From Cardiocondyla obscurior (Eukaryota; Arthropoda; Insecta; Hymenoptera; Formicidae), in NCBI RefSeq assembly GCF_019399895.1, contig NC_091866.1, positions 8,065,308-8,129,307 on the forward strand: a stretch of DNA of 64,000 nucleotides, read 5' to 3'. The notes under the pieces were generated by a model. The model was not told where the DNA came from. It ran no database searches and saw only the letters and a list, made by a program, of their open reading frames with translations. Below are positions 26,295-40,528 of the stretch, piece after piece. Position 1 is the first letter of the stretch. The number at the start of each line of letters is the position of its first letter. Position numbers and translations under genes: made by a program.

Positions 26295-26818
26295 CGCGCT
26301 CACGGGCGTCGACGGTCCTCGCGAATCGCCAAAGTGAGCCGTTTCCGGGTTACGTCGACCGGGTCCAGATGAAGGCGCAATGGACCGAGATCGGCGGCGA
26401 TGACACGGTGCCGGTGGTCGCCGGCGCGCGATAGGTAGGAACGTGGAACGCGCGACGGAGGTGGCCCCGAGATGGAGACGACGGCCGGCGTCGGCGAGAG
26501 GAGGCAGTTAGCGCGTGTTTACACGACAGCGCTATGTAGCCGGCGACCTCACAGGGCAGTCTCGAGCCGCGGAGAACGTTTCTATTTGTTCGGACACCTC
26601 GCTCGTTCTCCGTTTCTCTCCTTCTTCTCTTTCCACCGTTCCCTTCTCTCGCTTCTGCCCTGGTCCGGCAGAGACAACTCCCACTACCGCTTTCTTTCTC
26701 TCCGCTCTCGCGCCTCCTCTCTTTTTCCTTTCTTTCTTCGGTGCCGGCGGATGTCGGTTGCGGTCCCGACGATGCCCGGCAGCTTTTCAGCGCGCTAACG
26801 TCGATTAAAATTTCTGTT

Positions 26819-26851
26819 CTCTCTCTCTCTCTCTTTTTTTTTTTTTTTTTT
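26819..26851. repeat. (CT)n followed by T run
   Basis: About seven CT units run straight into 18 T. The joined pyrimidine tract resembles a polypyrimidine tract for a plus-strand acceptor, but the AG that follows is not near a plausible exon. Confidence 0.85.
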
Positions 26852-29800
26852 ACCGGCGTGGTGATCAGATCACTTCCGCGGCTTCGCGTTCTTTCTTCTA
26901 CTCGCGTTAATGTCTCCGGGACGCAGTCAAAAGTCGTCGGCTCGTGTGTCACCTCTCAATGAGATTCTACGTTATCGCACGGTTATTTGTTTAAGACAGT
27001 TGCAATTGAAATGCAAATAAATATATACAGAAAAACTAAAAAACGGCATCAAAACGTAGCTTTCGACGCGTAAAAATAAATCCGTTTCGCTGGGAAGTCC
27101 GATAAACGATCTTTTACGATTCTAAGAAGCATCGCTACACGTGTATAATCGGAAACGTTTTTATTAATAAATTTAATACGTCGCGTATTATGTGGTCTCT
27201 CGATGCCTTCCCTCGATCATATTCGTAAAATATACTGCATCGTAAGAATTGTAGTTGTCACGTTTCTCAGTCGCTCGGGGAACGGAAGGTTGTCTTGAAA
27301 AATATATTACGTTTCCCGGATCTTTGGTAGGCTGTATCCGTAGGAATTAAAAGGCTGACGATGGGTCTTTTATGCGATTTTATATCGATTTTATAGTAGA
27401 GATGAGGAGCGTTATTACGAGCCCGATTACGGTCCCCGCGACGTTGATTAAACGATTACCGGAACGAAGAGCATTTAATGGATCGTTCGATTTTTATCGC
27501 GTGCTTTTACGAGACACCATGGGATATACAGTATATTTTACATATCTTAAACGCGAGTACGAGACGGGCTCTTCTAAAGGAGAACCAAAAGTGTTGGGAA
27601 AGTACGACGTGGATCGAGAAATTTTTCCATCTCTGTTACGAGTAAAAGTGTACAACTTTTACGGCGTTTTACTTTCAAGCGGAATAGGTTCAAAATTCTG
27701 GACGGACTAGTGAAATATTTAAAGTAATAACTCGTACGGTTTTCGAGACAAAATTAATAATACCTTCCCAACGAGTTGTTGAATTAATTTATTATCTCGT
27801 CCTGGTGCTTCGCATGTAACGCGCATTAGTTTTCTACTAAATTCTAAAGAAAAAGAAGTTTGGTGCTCGCGATTTGAATTCAGGTGACCATTCACTCGCG
27901 GCTTCCACTTTCTCTCGCCGTACACCTTCCCATTTATATTACCGGTTTTTTTTTTCTCCCCTTATTGGTATACATTTTTTTTTAAATAAACGCGTAATGT
28001 ATTCCAACTGCTTCATTTGTCACGCGCTTTTGCGGGAGACGAGGGAACCACCTCGGTTCGCTCGGTCACCGCTTCAAAAGGATTTAACATAGAAGATGTG
28101 ACATTGTTAGACAGTCTGAAAAGGCGTCGGCCAGGGTCACTCTTTTCTCCAGCTCCGACAAATAAAAAAGAGGAGACGAGCGATAAAAATGAAAAATAAA
28201 GTACAGCGGTACGCATATGTACACTTGTAGAAGAAATGATACCCGAATAACAGCATAGGCATTTGTTTCAAACTTCCAGGACTTCTGGAAAATCAATACT
28301 TAAACGGAAGCAGAATGGTCGGTCACAGCGGAGGTATGGAAAGATTTTTACCTCTCACGGATCTTAAGACTTCGGTAACAATGGTATAACAAAACCCAGT
28401 CAAAATACAGGTAAAAAAGAAAGAGAGAGAAAAAAAAAAAAGAAAATTCCAAAAACGATAGAGAGCTCTTAAACGCAATGCTACGCGTTCTTCGCGCTAG
28501 TTGTCCGTCAGCGGGAGCATCTCCGAAGCAAACCTACGTACAGGTGTGCGTGTTCGTGGTGATATTTTACCAGTCATAAAAAAACGATTAGTCAAGACGA
28601 GCCACGGCCTCTCCTTCTCTTTCTACTCGCCGGGGCAAACCGAGGGTATATGTCCTGATCTTTTTATATTATAACGTCGTGCCTGCCGCTCATTTGTTAG
28701 AAATAAAACTCTCCCCCGCTCTTCGGGCCGGTCGCGAGGCCCCTGCACCAGCCACCTGAGACCAAGCGCACCGCCGGGAACAAAACTTACACGCACGCAA
28801 CACACGCGCGTCCACCACCTTCTCTCTAACTCCCGAGTTATGACGCGTTTAACATATAAATGAAAATCAGGCCTATAAAAGTTTAACGCCCGCGATTATC
28901 TGACCGGCCCCGAGTTCTTTTCGCCTAACCCTCTCCTTCCGTCACCCCGCCCGGCCGCGGGTGCCTCTTCCTCCTTTGCTCATTTACGAACTGCTCCCCT
29001 GGACGGTGGATTCTATTTCGGCTTCTTCCTATCGCGCGTTTGTATGAAAAAGGGGCGCGCAGTAAGCTACCACCATCGTCCCGATATTGTTTTTTTTTTT
29101 TTTTTCTAATAACGATAGCAACGTTGACGTTATAACTGTTTTATCATATGCAATTAAACTTAAAAGTCTAGTAAATCCGGACAATCTGAGCGACTAGAGA
29201 AACATTTATAAGTATAAATAATTTTTTATACGAACAACGACAGATCGAATTGCCGCAATCGTAATCAAACTACTTCCCACAGCGTGTGTCACATCCAAGA
29301 GGCTAATAACATTCCAATTGTGGCAAATACGATAGCGAAATGCCGCGGCGTCGCTCTCCGTTCAAAGTTTCCACGAACTTCACGCGGCGAAACGAATGGT
29401 TCTCGCGGATCCCCGTGGGTTATTTTGAATATTGCATGCAAGGAATATTTCGATTCTGGGAATCGAACTTCGCCTGCAGAGCGCGATTATCCAACCCGCC
29501 GCCGAGTGCAATAACAGATCTTCGTTTGTCTGTCGGTGTAGCTATCCCGTGTATCGGTATGCGTGCTACGAGAAAGATCGTTTATAACCAACACGATCGA
29601 CGGATACGTGAGACGTCCGTTTATATTCTCTTCTGCGCGATCGTGTGCAATTGTACGGCATTTCGTGTCACGAAGGAATGATCGGCGAAGACGCGAATAA
29701 ATACTCGCCTGGGATAGCGGCATTGAATCGCGCTGTGGCATGGTGCGGGGACTTTTCAAAAAGTGCGACCGGTTCCTGGTAGTGCCACGATACCATAATT

Positions 29801-32800
29801 GGAGTAACGTTGTCAGACAATTTTTGTCGCTTCAAACGTCAGGATATACGCGAGGAATGTCAATAGTTGGCATATCAAAAATAATTATATGCATTTGAAT
29901 TAAGCGAGAATGCCCGCGTTTCCCATCTCCGACACGTACGCGTGATTGACACGTTCCAAGATTTTTAACGCAAGAGTATTAAGAAACATAATTTGGTTAT
30001 TACCAGAAGCGACTGTAAAAAAAAAAAAAAAGAAAATATCTCGTTCTTTTCTTTTACAAGGCAGAAATTTGTCATTTTTTTCTTTTAGAAAAAACTTATA
30101 AGGTTAATTGACATTTTGAAAAATTCTTTTGTTATTATAAAATCAATCCTCGGTAAAAGAGGTCCGAAATTCAGGTGCAGCTAGTCTTCAAGATCACCGA
30201 AGAAGGGCATCGGGCTCCTTCCAAAACCTAATTAATCAAGCTCGAACTCGAGTTAATGAGCCCCCGTGCAAATGAGAGAAAAAAAAGCAGATGTTCCACG
30301 AATCAAGTATTTAATAGAGAACCACATTGAATGAACATTTTAGATGTAAATTTGATTGTTGGTAAAATTAAATAGAGAATCAAGATCTGGAACTCCTCGC
30401 GGATCGTCGAGATGTTTCAGTGGGAACAAAAAATTTGTGTAATTAATTTCACGGAGGGGAAAACGACGAGATTTCAGACTCGAACTCCTTTTCAGACAAA
30501 AGAAAGAAGCCTGTTAGCGGTTTCGAGTGATTCTCGGTAGTTGTCGATCGCGTGTGCGCTTAATTTTAGATGTCCCGTTGCTCTTGCCTTACTCAGAAGA
30601 CGCTTAAGTGCGCAACGAGTGCATAAGTAAGTGCAGGTTAAGTAGGCGAGTACGAAAAGTTGGGGTGGGAGGGGTTCTGCATCTGCACGTGCGGCGCGCT
30701 CGTTACGCTCGTCGCTCGCGAAGATGAAAGTGCGAGTACGCGTACTTGGGTAGCACGAGATAAAAATGTCTGGCCACAGCGAGACAATGTAGAGCTTGAC
30801 GCGCGTGACAGAAAATTTACCAAGTTATTTCAATTTTCACGTCCAAGTGCAGACCGCGCGCGTATCCTCTCAGGCTATTTCGGTAAATTGCGATGTCGCG
30901 AGTAATTTCTCTTTATCTCGTTCGAGAGATTTATCGGCTGACTTGACGAGCGTATTTTGATAGCGCGGTCTCATCGTGATTTATTATTCGCTCACGCTTG
31001 TCTTTGACCGCGCTTGAAAAAGGCCGATGGCTAACCTACCACCGTTCAGCGATAACGCGGAAAATCGACTCTCTTGGTTCGCGACAGTACATCCTGAGAT
31101 ACGTTATCACGTAGGCGAGTTTGGCAGGCTTCCGTCACTTATACCTACCCGCGGCCGCTCGTTCCCTTATTGGATTATCCCGGCGCAAGTCGTAAATCTC
31201 GCGTTACAGCCGCCAATCCTCGAGCTGGAAAACCTTCTCGCGTACCGTCCCCTCGAATCAGCTCGATCGCTCGTAATCGTCGGTAACCCTCGGGGTCGGG
31301 AAACGCCACCCGCCGCCCGAGTCGCGTCGACGCGATCGATTTTGAACGTCCGACCTCTTCGCCGAGACGCGAAATTGTGAAAACTGATAATTACTTGGCA
31401 ATACGAACGGGCACGCGGCGGGGCGCGGAGGAAGAGGACCCATGCGAACGGAAGAGAGAAAAGAGAAACGCGGGGGAGAGGAACGAAGGAAAAGGGAGGA
31501 CGAGAAGGCAAAGCGATGGCGTGATAAATGATCGAGTATTTAACACTCTTTACGGATTAGCATATAAACTACGGGCAGTCCATAGATCTTCGTGGCAACG
31601 CATTAACGGACGAGGAGCAGAGCACGAGGCTCTTTCTCTCTTTCTTTTCTCTCTTTCGTACCTCCCCTTCGTAACTGATCTCTCTTTCTCTCTTCTCGTC
31701 GACTTGCTCGAACGGGTTATTGTTTCGCGGTTCCCTTCCATCGCTCCCGTTTGTCCATCCTTTTCCCCGCATGTCTCTCACGGACGTCGTACGAATGCGA
31801 ACGAGTCGTTAATTCAACGATAACGAACAACGCCGATGTATCGTTTCCTTCGCGAGTCATTAGACGTCTCTTTTTGACACGACTTATCAATGATGCTTAA
31901 GCGTTGCGCTCACGCGGATGTTGTACGACGCGAACGATCTGCTTCGCAGCGGATTCGGGCGTTAGGGAATAATCGTGTTAATCTGCTCATTACAACGCGA
32001 CGTGATGTCTCTTCGTTGTACGTTGCGCGTAACGTTTACCACGAGGAGATCACCGACAGATAGATACGCCCCGCGTGAAATCGATAAAGCGATACAACGG
32101 AGCCGTCTTACGAACGAGGCACTTCCGTTCGAGACGTTTCCCCCTGGGGATGTTATATCGCCCGCAATTAAGTCCCTTGTCGAGATGGCCGGCGATCTCC
32201 CCCTCACGGACGAAAGGGAGAAACCTTAATCGGTCCCCTAATAAAGTGAGAAGGAGAAAATGACGTGGTTACATGGCGTAGATAAAAGTGAGATTTCCTG
32301 ATTAATTGATTAGGGAGGCGCCAAAGTCCGCCCCGCGCATTATACCCAGCTCGTACCCCGTCATTAAGGGCGCCCCGTGCACACTCCCGTCGCGAGGCGC
32401 GCGCATGGTATACGTGTATCACGTTGCCACGTATAACACGAATCCTTTCGTGAGAACACGGCTCCCTTAATGGTTAGACGAGCGAGCTCCGGACGACAAC
32501 CCTTGCGGCACAAAATAAAAAAAAAAAAAAAAAGAGGACAAAAAAAATCTCCGAAATTATACGAAATGCACAAAATCGTGTAGAATCAGATAAATTTACA
32601 AATCTCTCGCCTTTAAATCGAGCTAAAACTAAGTCTTGTAAGGGATTTGTAACGATAATCCCGGAGTTAATGGCGTGCTCGAGATAAGTCGGCAAATTGC
32701 ACGCCACTCGCGAATTAGGCACGTCAAAACGGATCTCACACGCGGAGCATTTGTTTCCGATCCCAACACCCCAGATCGGTCCGATCAAAACAGGAGGCGC

Positions 32801-34326
32801 CGCGAAAGACGAACTCCTCGAGAGCCCCACTAAATCGCCGAGCGCCACCAAAGACCCCAATGTTTACGTCGTCAACGAGAGGAGCGAATTCTAGGTAGGC
32901 ATAAAACTCGACTGATGTACACCACCCGGGTCGAGATCAAAGTCGCTTGCTTTCAAACAATGTTAACGCGTTGCGCCGCTGACGTTCTCCTCCAGCCTTA
33001 ATTCTCTCTCTCTCTTTTTAGAACTACCCATGGATTGTCTTTCCCTTTCCGACTTCCACAAGGTTATATTAAAATTATATTTCTATATTAATATCATATT
33101 ATCATGTAATTAATAATTATAGCGTAAAAAAAATCAACAAATAAATTCTCTAAAAAAATATATATCTAGCGCCGCTGTTTCTTATCATTGTGAACGTACT
33201 GTAAAAAAACGTGGCGCAAGTTTGCATGACCGAGAAGTGACGATAACCGACGGCGACTGCAACGGTGGCCGATGCATTCGACCGACGCGTATCCCGTCGT
33301 CGTACAGAAAGCTGTTGGCGACTCTCCGGAATCGAGTGTGCCGGCACGGTGAAGCGAAAAGGGCACGTACGCGGTACCGAAGATTCGTGCTGAAAACAAT
33401 GCTCGCGGTGTAATATTAAAGAGTCGGAGCTCGCGCGTGGCGGTGCACAGCCCGACAATATTGTTTTGTCCCGTGCGAGCGCGGTGGTCACGAACCAGCG
33501 TATTTTCTCGGCTCACGCATTTTATCGCATTTCCCTTCTCCCTTTCCGCTGTCTCCAGCCGTTTCCATTTTTCTACGTCGCTAAATATGTGAGAAAGACA
33601 AACGTTTGTCGCCTAGCGTCGTTCATCACGCACCAATACCTGTATCGGAAGCGTGCAATTTTGCTGCGAAACGATGAAGGAGGGGAAAAAAAAACCGACG
33701 AGCCCAACGAAAAGCTAACAGCGAGTGCCGACCGGGCAATCCAAAGCCTCGAAAAATCTGACGAGACGCGCGACATAAATAAAAGATCACGTGGAACGTT
33801 ATGTAATCGGTTGATATTACTGTCGACGTTATCTTTTCGTAGATTACGCGTGTAGATTACGTAAAAGCCGCAATGTAATAATTTATCTTATCAATTTCAA
33901 TGTCGCAACGATATTTACATCACAGAACCTGGCTGCTCGGAGAAAGAAATCGTAGTCGTGTTAAATGAATTTAATCTGACCGACATCATATAAAGTACAG
34001 CGGAGGTATTCGTATGAGGTCTAAAGTGACAACATAGTGCTTGTCGCTCGACGACTCGTGCTGTAACACGAGAGCGCATTAAAAACTCCTGGCCTCCCTT
34101 TACACTCGCAAACTATGTTTTCTTTTAATTTTTATTGGTTCTTCTGCGCCGCCTGCTGGCCAGCCAACAGCATTTTCTTTCAGAGAGAAACGTTAAACGG
34201 ACCTCGTCGGAACGAAGGCTTGGAGGTCAACACCTTATAATCGTTAAAAATCGTACGCGCTGTGACAAAATACTATTCTAGCCCTCAAATTTTTTTATTT
34301 CTTCGCTAAAAGAAATTATCATAAAG

Positions 34327-34357
<31 letters not shown>
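34327..34357. repeat. A31 homopolymer run
   Basis: The longest homopolymer in the window, 31 A on the plus strand. The DNA just upstream (ttatttcttcgctaaaagaa region) does not look like a processed gene copy, and I see no flanking duplication. Such runs are prone to slippage and to assembly or sequencing error. Confidence 0.9.
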
Positions 34358-34359
<2 letters not shown>

Positions 34360-35713
34360 TACAGGCGGAGAGGATGAACTCATCACGAAGCTTCGTGTGA
34401 CAAAGATAAGTGACGTAATTAAAGCTAACAGTGTAAATGATTAATACACCCCGGATGAGTGGGATTGTAAAATTATATCTGCTTCACGCAGCACCTGCAG
34501 TTCCGCCTCGGCATAAATTGAACAATTATAAGGAAGATTAATACTTGGAGAGTCGTCCAATAATGCGGCACTAACGAGATATACCGCGGCGACACTCGCG
34601 CAGGCCCCTCGAGATAGAGAAGAAATCCCAATCGAGGGGTCAATTAAAGCGAGCGACAGAGGGTTGGCGAGGCGATCCCGATCGCGAAAAGATATCGGGG
34701 CGGTCTGGTGAGAAAATTGCCCGATGTCGCGTCACGTTAAACATCCCAGATACACCCGGAGTTAATGGCAGGCTAAATGTCCGCGACCTCGATCCGCAAA
34801 CATACACGGGCTGCACGAAGAGGAGGGAGCGCCTTCGTCGAGGGAGGCTTCAGCTAATTACGGTGGACCTTGCGGTCAAAAATTCCAAGTAACTTATTTG
34901 CGATCGTGTGCACGATTTCACGGTCCTGGCGCCGTACGAGCCCGGAAACGAAACACGCCGAGAAATAAGGGCGGCCGGCAGACGAGGGAGAGGGAAGAAA
35001 AAGAAGAAAAAAAAAAGAAAGACAGAAAAAGAGAGTGAGCTGAGGAAAGAGACAAGAGCGATGTCTTTGTGCGATAGCCATCTCGAGGCGGCGGCGGCGG
35101 CGGCAGAAAACAAATGGGGAAAAGAATGCCCTCGAAAACGTACGATGATTGGAACGATAGACTTCCAAATATGCCTGAAAGATCGGGTGATCGAAATCGT
35201 TGCTTGCCGTGTTCTCGTTTCCCTTGAATTACTTGCATTTACGCTTTATCTCGTATACTCGATACTATTTTACAGTGGTCGCGCGAGAACTAATGATATG
35301 ATAATAACACTTTTCTTTGATGCTGAATAATACAAAAGGTAGGGCACGCATTGCGATAGGGCGGCATGTTTTACGATAATATGGTATAATGGAGGTAATT
35401 AAGAAAAAAGAAACGAGATAATGAGATAAGCGGGCAACTAATGATATACCATAAATCGCCGAGTGCATAAGTATTTAAAGGAAAGTCTTACTTTCTTGCA
35501 ACACCATCGATCGAATCCTTTTCTTCTCTATCAGCCAGGTAATACTATTTTTTTATTCGTTCGTCAATTGGGACTTATCGACAAAATTATTGACGCGATA
35601 ATTTTTTTTTATTAATGCAATTTCTTTCGAAATGGCCTTTAGCGTAATGCACACAGCAGTCATTAACCTTGCTCGAGTCGTTGGCCGTCGTTACCGCGTA
35701 ATTTTGCAAACAG

Positions 35714-35760
35714 AATTTAATTTAATTAATGGCATTTAATTTAATTAAGTTAATTAAGTA
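35714..35760. promoter_or_regulatory. Cluster of TAATTAA/ATTAA sites (candidate homeodomain/Dead ringer sites)
   Basis: A pure A/T block in two near-identical halves: aatttaatttaattaatgg, then catttaatttaattaagtt, followed by a further aattaag. It contains several overlapping ATTAA/TTAAT cores in 47 bp. From family knowledge Drosophila Dead ringer prefers PuATTAA, a site shared with Q50 homeodomain proteins. The block lies inside the 31.9-kb intron of the gene for that factor. Autoregulation is an inference only; A/T-rich duplication by slippage would give the same sequence. Confidence 0.35.
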
Positions 35761-38700
35761 GATGTATGTCTATCAAATTCAAGTCAACGGTATTCGCGAT
35801 TGCAATCTTCCCTTCACCGATAGCTGTGCTTCTCCGAAGCAACGTAACCGCATACGCTTCACGCTGGATGTTCTCCCAGCGCTTTGATAAAAACAAGGTG
35901 ATAATTAAACCGTGTACCTATCTATCGCCGGCTCGATTCTTAATGAGAACGAAATTAAAAGACGATTCGCGTAATCATACATATATATATATGTATGTAT
36001 ATAAAAAAAAAAAAAAAATGCAGTTGCAATCATAATTGGAAAAATAATACAATTTACATACAGTGGGCCATTATATTCCGGGAGATCACGATCATGGAGA
36101 TTTACCGGGCGTATCGTTGCCTCTTCACCGTACGTGCTTTTCTAACCGCGCGCTATTTAATGAGGAATAATTTTTCCGGCGAAAAACCGCGGCATTACCG
36201 CGGAAATTGCTTTATCCAGGCTGCGGACGAGAGGTCGGCGATTTATAACTCGCGAGGGAAAAACGCTCGAGTCGACGCAAGAATTTTACAGTCCCCTGAG
36301 AGGCGCGACGAAGAGACATCGGGGGCCTGACGGGTCACCGGCGGTTAGTGGTGTTGAGAATGCTTGAAAACCGCGAATGATATTCCTCGGGATTCCACGT
36401 GCGAACGGAACGAATTGACGCGCGACGTAAGAAGCGTTTTTCTTCGCGCGGTCGCGCAGCGCTCGGAATAAAAGGCGTCCGGATGCCACGAACCGTATTA
36501 CAGATTCACCTCGGCGATCTCGGACTCCGTCCCATTATCGGCGCACTAATAATATGCGGGAGACTCTAAATCACGTCACAAAAGGCCGACGATGGCGCGT
36601 AGCCGTGAATGGCGCGGCCCGAGGACTGGATTTCAATTTGTCTTGATCGCCGCGACGTGAATATTAAAAGCCTCTCCTCCACCCGCGCGCGAAGACGCGC
36701 GTACGTGTGCAACCGCCGTTCTCCGAGTAGATATATGTGTGCGCCACTCACTGTACCCTGAATAGTCGATATTGCCGCGCAATACCTCTTCTCGCCATGC
36801 GACGCGTAATGCCGGTAAACGTCCGCCGCCGAAGCTAATTATCCTATCCATCGCGCGTCGTCCTCGAAACGGACCTCGGGATCTCTCGCCGGGAGACTTG
36901 TCGCCGTGTGGCCCGAGGCCCATTTGTGTGCACAAGTCCAGCGCGCCTCGTGTAGAGCCCACAGACACCGCGGTGGTATTGAATCGTTAAGCGAGAGGAT
37001 AGGAATCGCGTGAAATCGGGCCGAATCCAGGCCGATACAACGCGCGCGAAGATAAAAGCGCGGATTGACGGCCGGATCCCTTGAACGGGGCGTGCAAACG
37101 GTTCCATCATTTTTCATCGGCGATCCTATTAATTACCGACGAGATAGTTCGATCGCCCGGCTTCGATCATTAAGCGATCGATTAAAGGGGGAGAGAGTGA
37201 GGTCACACTCCTCGCTTGTTAATAGCGTTACCCACTCGCATGCGTGGTGGTGTCGATTAAAAATACCTTAATGATTCGCCGTATCGGTGCAATCGTGATC
37301 CCCCGTGACTTATCGTTAATCATATTTTCCCTCGCGCGAGCGTACATAAATTATGGAAACGGTGTGATATCGCCGTCGCCCGCCGACAGATCTCGAGATT
37401 TCATCCGATACGAATAATTAGATCGAGATAAGGGCGAGCGTCTCCGACTGGGCCGCGCGATTAAAATTTCATCGTACAAATTATGAGATTCGAGAGATTA
37501 ACCCGGGGCGTACGGGCAATCAAATCAATTTCATCTTCAAGTGGCATTTTTCGATGTTGACGCTTACACGAAATTCACTGACACGTAATGCGCACGATGG
37601 CGTGGAGATAGGGCCCCGTGGATCCTAATTCGGCCGATCTTGTTGCGGGGCTCGATATCACAGGTGTATCTTAATACCGTTTTAATCATCGGACTCACGA
37701 ACCTCGAGATTCAGATCGATTCCCTCACGGAGACGAGGCACGCAGATGAATATATAATACCCTCCTCCTCTTGTTTAAACGTGTCCGAGGCTTTTTTATG
37801 GCTATTATCGCTCGCCCGCGGCGGTATTCGAGCGAAGAAAAGGGGAAAGGGAATTTACACGGGGGACGGTGAATGAATGTTAGCGAGCACCAATGATTTA
37901 AGAAACGAAATCAAAGTCCTTACGGGGTCGAATACCGCGCGCCACCAACACTCGACATACTTATTTCATTTTTTTTTCTCTGCGCATTTTGTTCAAAAAT
38001 ACAGAGAGGTTTAGGTAAAGAAAGTAGAGTATGAATTCCTTTCGAAAATATCGAACGCGACTTTCTATGGATTACCGTTCGCTTTGAGCACTCGTACGTC
38101 GAAGAACTTGCGGAAAGAATGTAGGTGATAAAGCACGAGATAATATTAAAGAGTAAAGAAAGAGCGATCTACGGCACTCATTGTGGCACGACCACACGGT
38201 CGTATAAATCTACGAGGAAGTTATTGCTTCTGCATCCGTTTCCGTCCCACGGTCTCACGTTTCCTCTTTTCGTCAGCTTTGTTTTCTACTCGCCGTCTGA
38301 TACTTAACAGTTTACGACTCATCCCCCACTCGTCGCTTTTCCGACAATTTTCTCGTAAGTTTTTCACCGTCTTTTCTTAAACGCGGGGGACCTCGGCGCG
38401 TTCTTTTCAGGCACCGGCTTCTTTTCCGCGCGTACCAATTATCACGAAAAATTTTACATCGCTATAAGAGACCCTCTCTCGTCACATGACAGTCTCCCTG
38501 AAAGCTTTCCGTAAATTTTTTTAATTTATTTATCAAACTAATTGTATTATGCACGCTTTAAATTATTATTATCGGCAGGGAATTTTACGCGAGATACGCA
38601 AGTCGTCCCGAAGCTAATTGCGATGTAACGCGTCTCCGCGCGGGATCCTATAGCGAAAGATGTTCTCTGAGGATAAGGCGCTCGTTTCGAGTGCACGCGA

Positions 38701-40504
38701 CGTTACATGGAACCACACGTGTATACAGAGGCAAAACTGGAACGCGATGCGCAGCTCGCGGCAAAAGTTTACAATCGTCGAATTTTTATTGGCGCTCGTC
38801 CGAGAAGCGAGAAGAGGATCCGCGACGATGTCCGAGCGTGCGAGCGAAACCGCGAAGTGAGAATCTATACTAGCGCGAGACGCACGATTTTTTTGTCTAA
38901 TTACTTTCACCCCGATGGACTTTCGTCCCCCGTTATCGCGCACGATGTGCCTTGCAGACGACCGTGACGTTCAAAGTAAAATTGCCGCGGCGGGTAAAAA
39001 ATAGACGCACTCGCGTTTATGATGTAACCGTCGCACAAAATCCGGCGCGTATTTTTATTTTTTTTTCTTTTTCAGAGATAAATTGTAACATGAGAGTAAC
39101 GAGGAAATTAGCGCGGCTGGAAAGGCTCGGTTTAATCTCGCAGTTGACACGACTGTCTCTGTGAAAGTTTGAAATCCGGCTAATTCGACCGTGGAATTTA
39201 ATTACACGGTTTTATAAAAATAAAGTTGATTGTCTTTCCTTTGGCCGAGTATCGCTTTCCATCGGCAAGTAAATTAATTTCTGCATAAAAATTGATAATT
39301 TATGAGAGAGATCTCGCGTGATTCTCTATATTTCTTGTAACCAGATGGCAGACCGCGGCTGCAATAACGCAAAAATGGACTAAAGGGAGCATTTTATCCC
39401 TCGCTCCTCCTGTTTTTACGCTAAAAATAGTGACGCCGTGCCGCGCAACAATACAACACGCGTTGCGCGGATGCATCTGGACCGCAGCAGTCCTTCGTCA
39501 CCGACTTCTCCTAAAATTATCTCTCAAACGCGGCACCGGCCTCCTATTTTACTAGTCGTTTCGACGCCTCGAGTGGGAGTCGCGTGCCATTAGTCGGTCT
39601 CTCTTTCTCTCTATTTATCTCACACGTAATACCCTAACTTTCCTATCGCGCCCTACCGTTTGACTCCTAACGTTACCGAAACGGAGTTATGCCCTTCGCA
39701 GCTGCGAGCAGTCGGCTCGTAACTCTTCGTTACGAAAGGACAAGGGTTTAAAGCACACTTCCGCGCCTACGGGATATGTCGGGCAACCTCAACGATCGCT
39801 TTAACGACAGGCGATCCGGAGTAAAATCGCGTTATTTACTCGATCGCGAGCGCGCGACGATGATTTTAGAATTAGCGGGAAGATAAAGCGAGCGTTTCTC
39901 AGTCCGTTTAACGCGCGCGATGCGGCTACGTGCAACCCTCCCAAGACAGCAACGTCGGCAGTTTCATTTAGAGTCTAGACATCTCCCCGGGGTCGGCTTC
40001 CTGGTATCTCTGATATTTATAATCGCGAAACCTCGTCCCCGCATTAAAAGGCCCGATTCTCGGATTAGCGGAAGCTAGCGCGGTCTTAGATCTCGCACGG
40101 GAGACGACCGACACGTGTCGTGTCAAAAGCCAGTCTCTTCCCCCTCCTGCCCTTCCTCCCCTTGTCCCTGCCGCCTCCCCTCGTTCCTTTCCCTATCGTC
40201 GTCCTTCCATCAGCGTTCCACTCTCTCGATGTCCGCTTCCCATTTTCCATTCTCCGTTTTCAAACGTTCCTTAAAATATACACGTCGCTCGTATCCCCGG
40301 GGTGTCTTAATTTCTCACATCATTCGATGCCGCGCCGCGACATTTGCGACACGCCCACCATATGGAAAGATACGTTACTTTGAGCAATAATTTTGTAACG
40401 CCCGCGACTACCGTTGAATCGCCGCCCGATCGCTCGGCGTCGCGATTCACTTCGCAAACGAATAAACAATCCCGAAATATTTATGCGAGATTCCTTTTCT
40501 TTAC

Positions 40505-40528
40505 TTTTTTTTTTTTTTTTTTTTTTTT
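40505..40528. repeat. T24 homopolymer run
   Basis: A run of 24 T on the plus strand, followed by tcgcgctccatc. No associated exon or element was seen. Confidence 0.9.

Noticed and set aside
26350..26952. 200-codon minus-strand frame
   Set aside because: Its translation is Lys/Arg/Glu-rich because of the CT and T runs it crosses; overlapping frames are open on the other strand.
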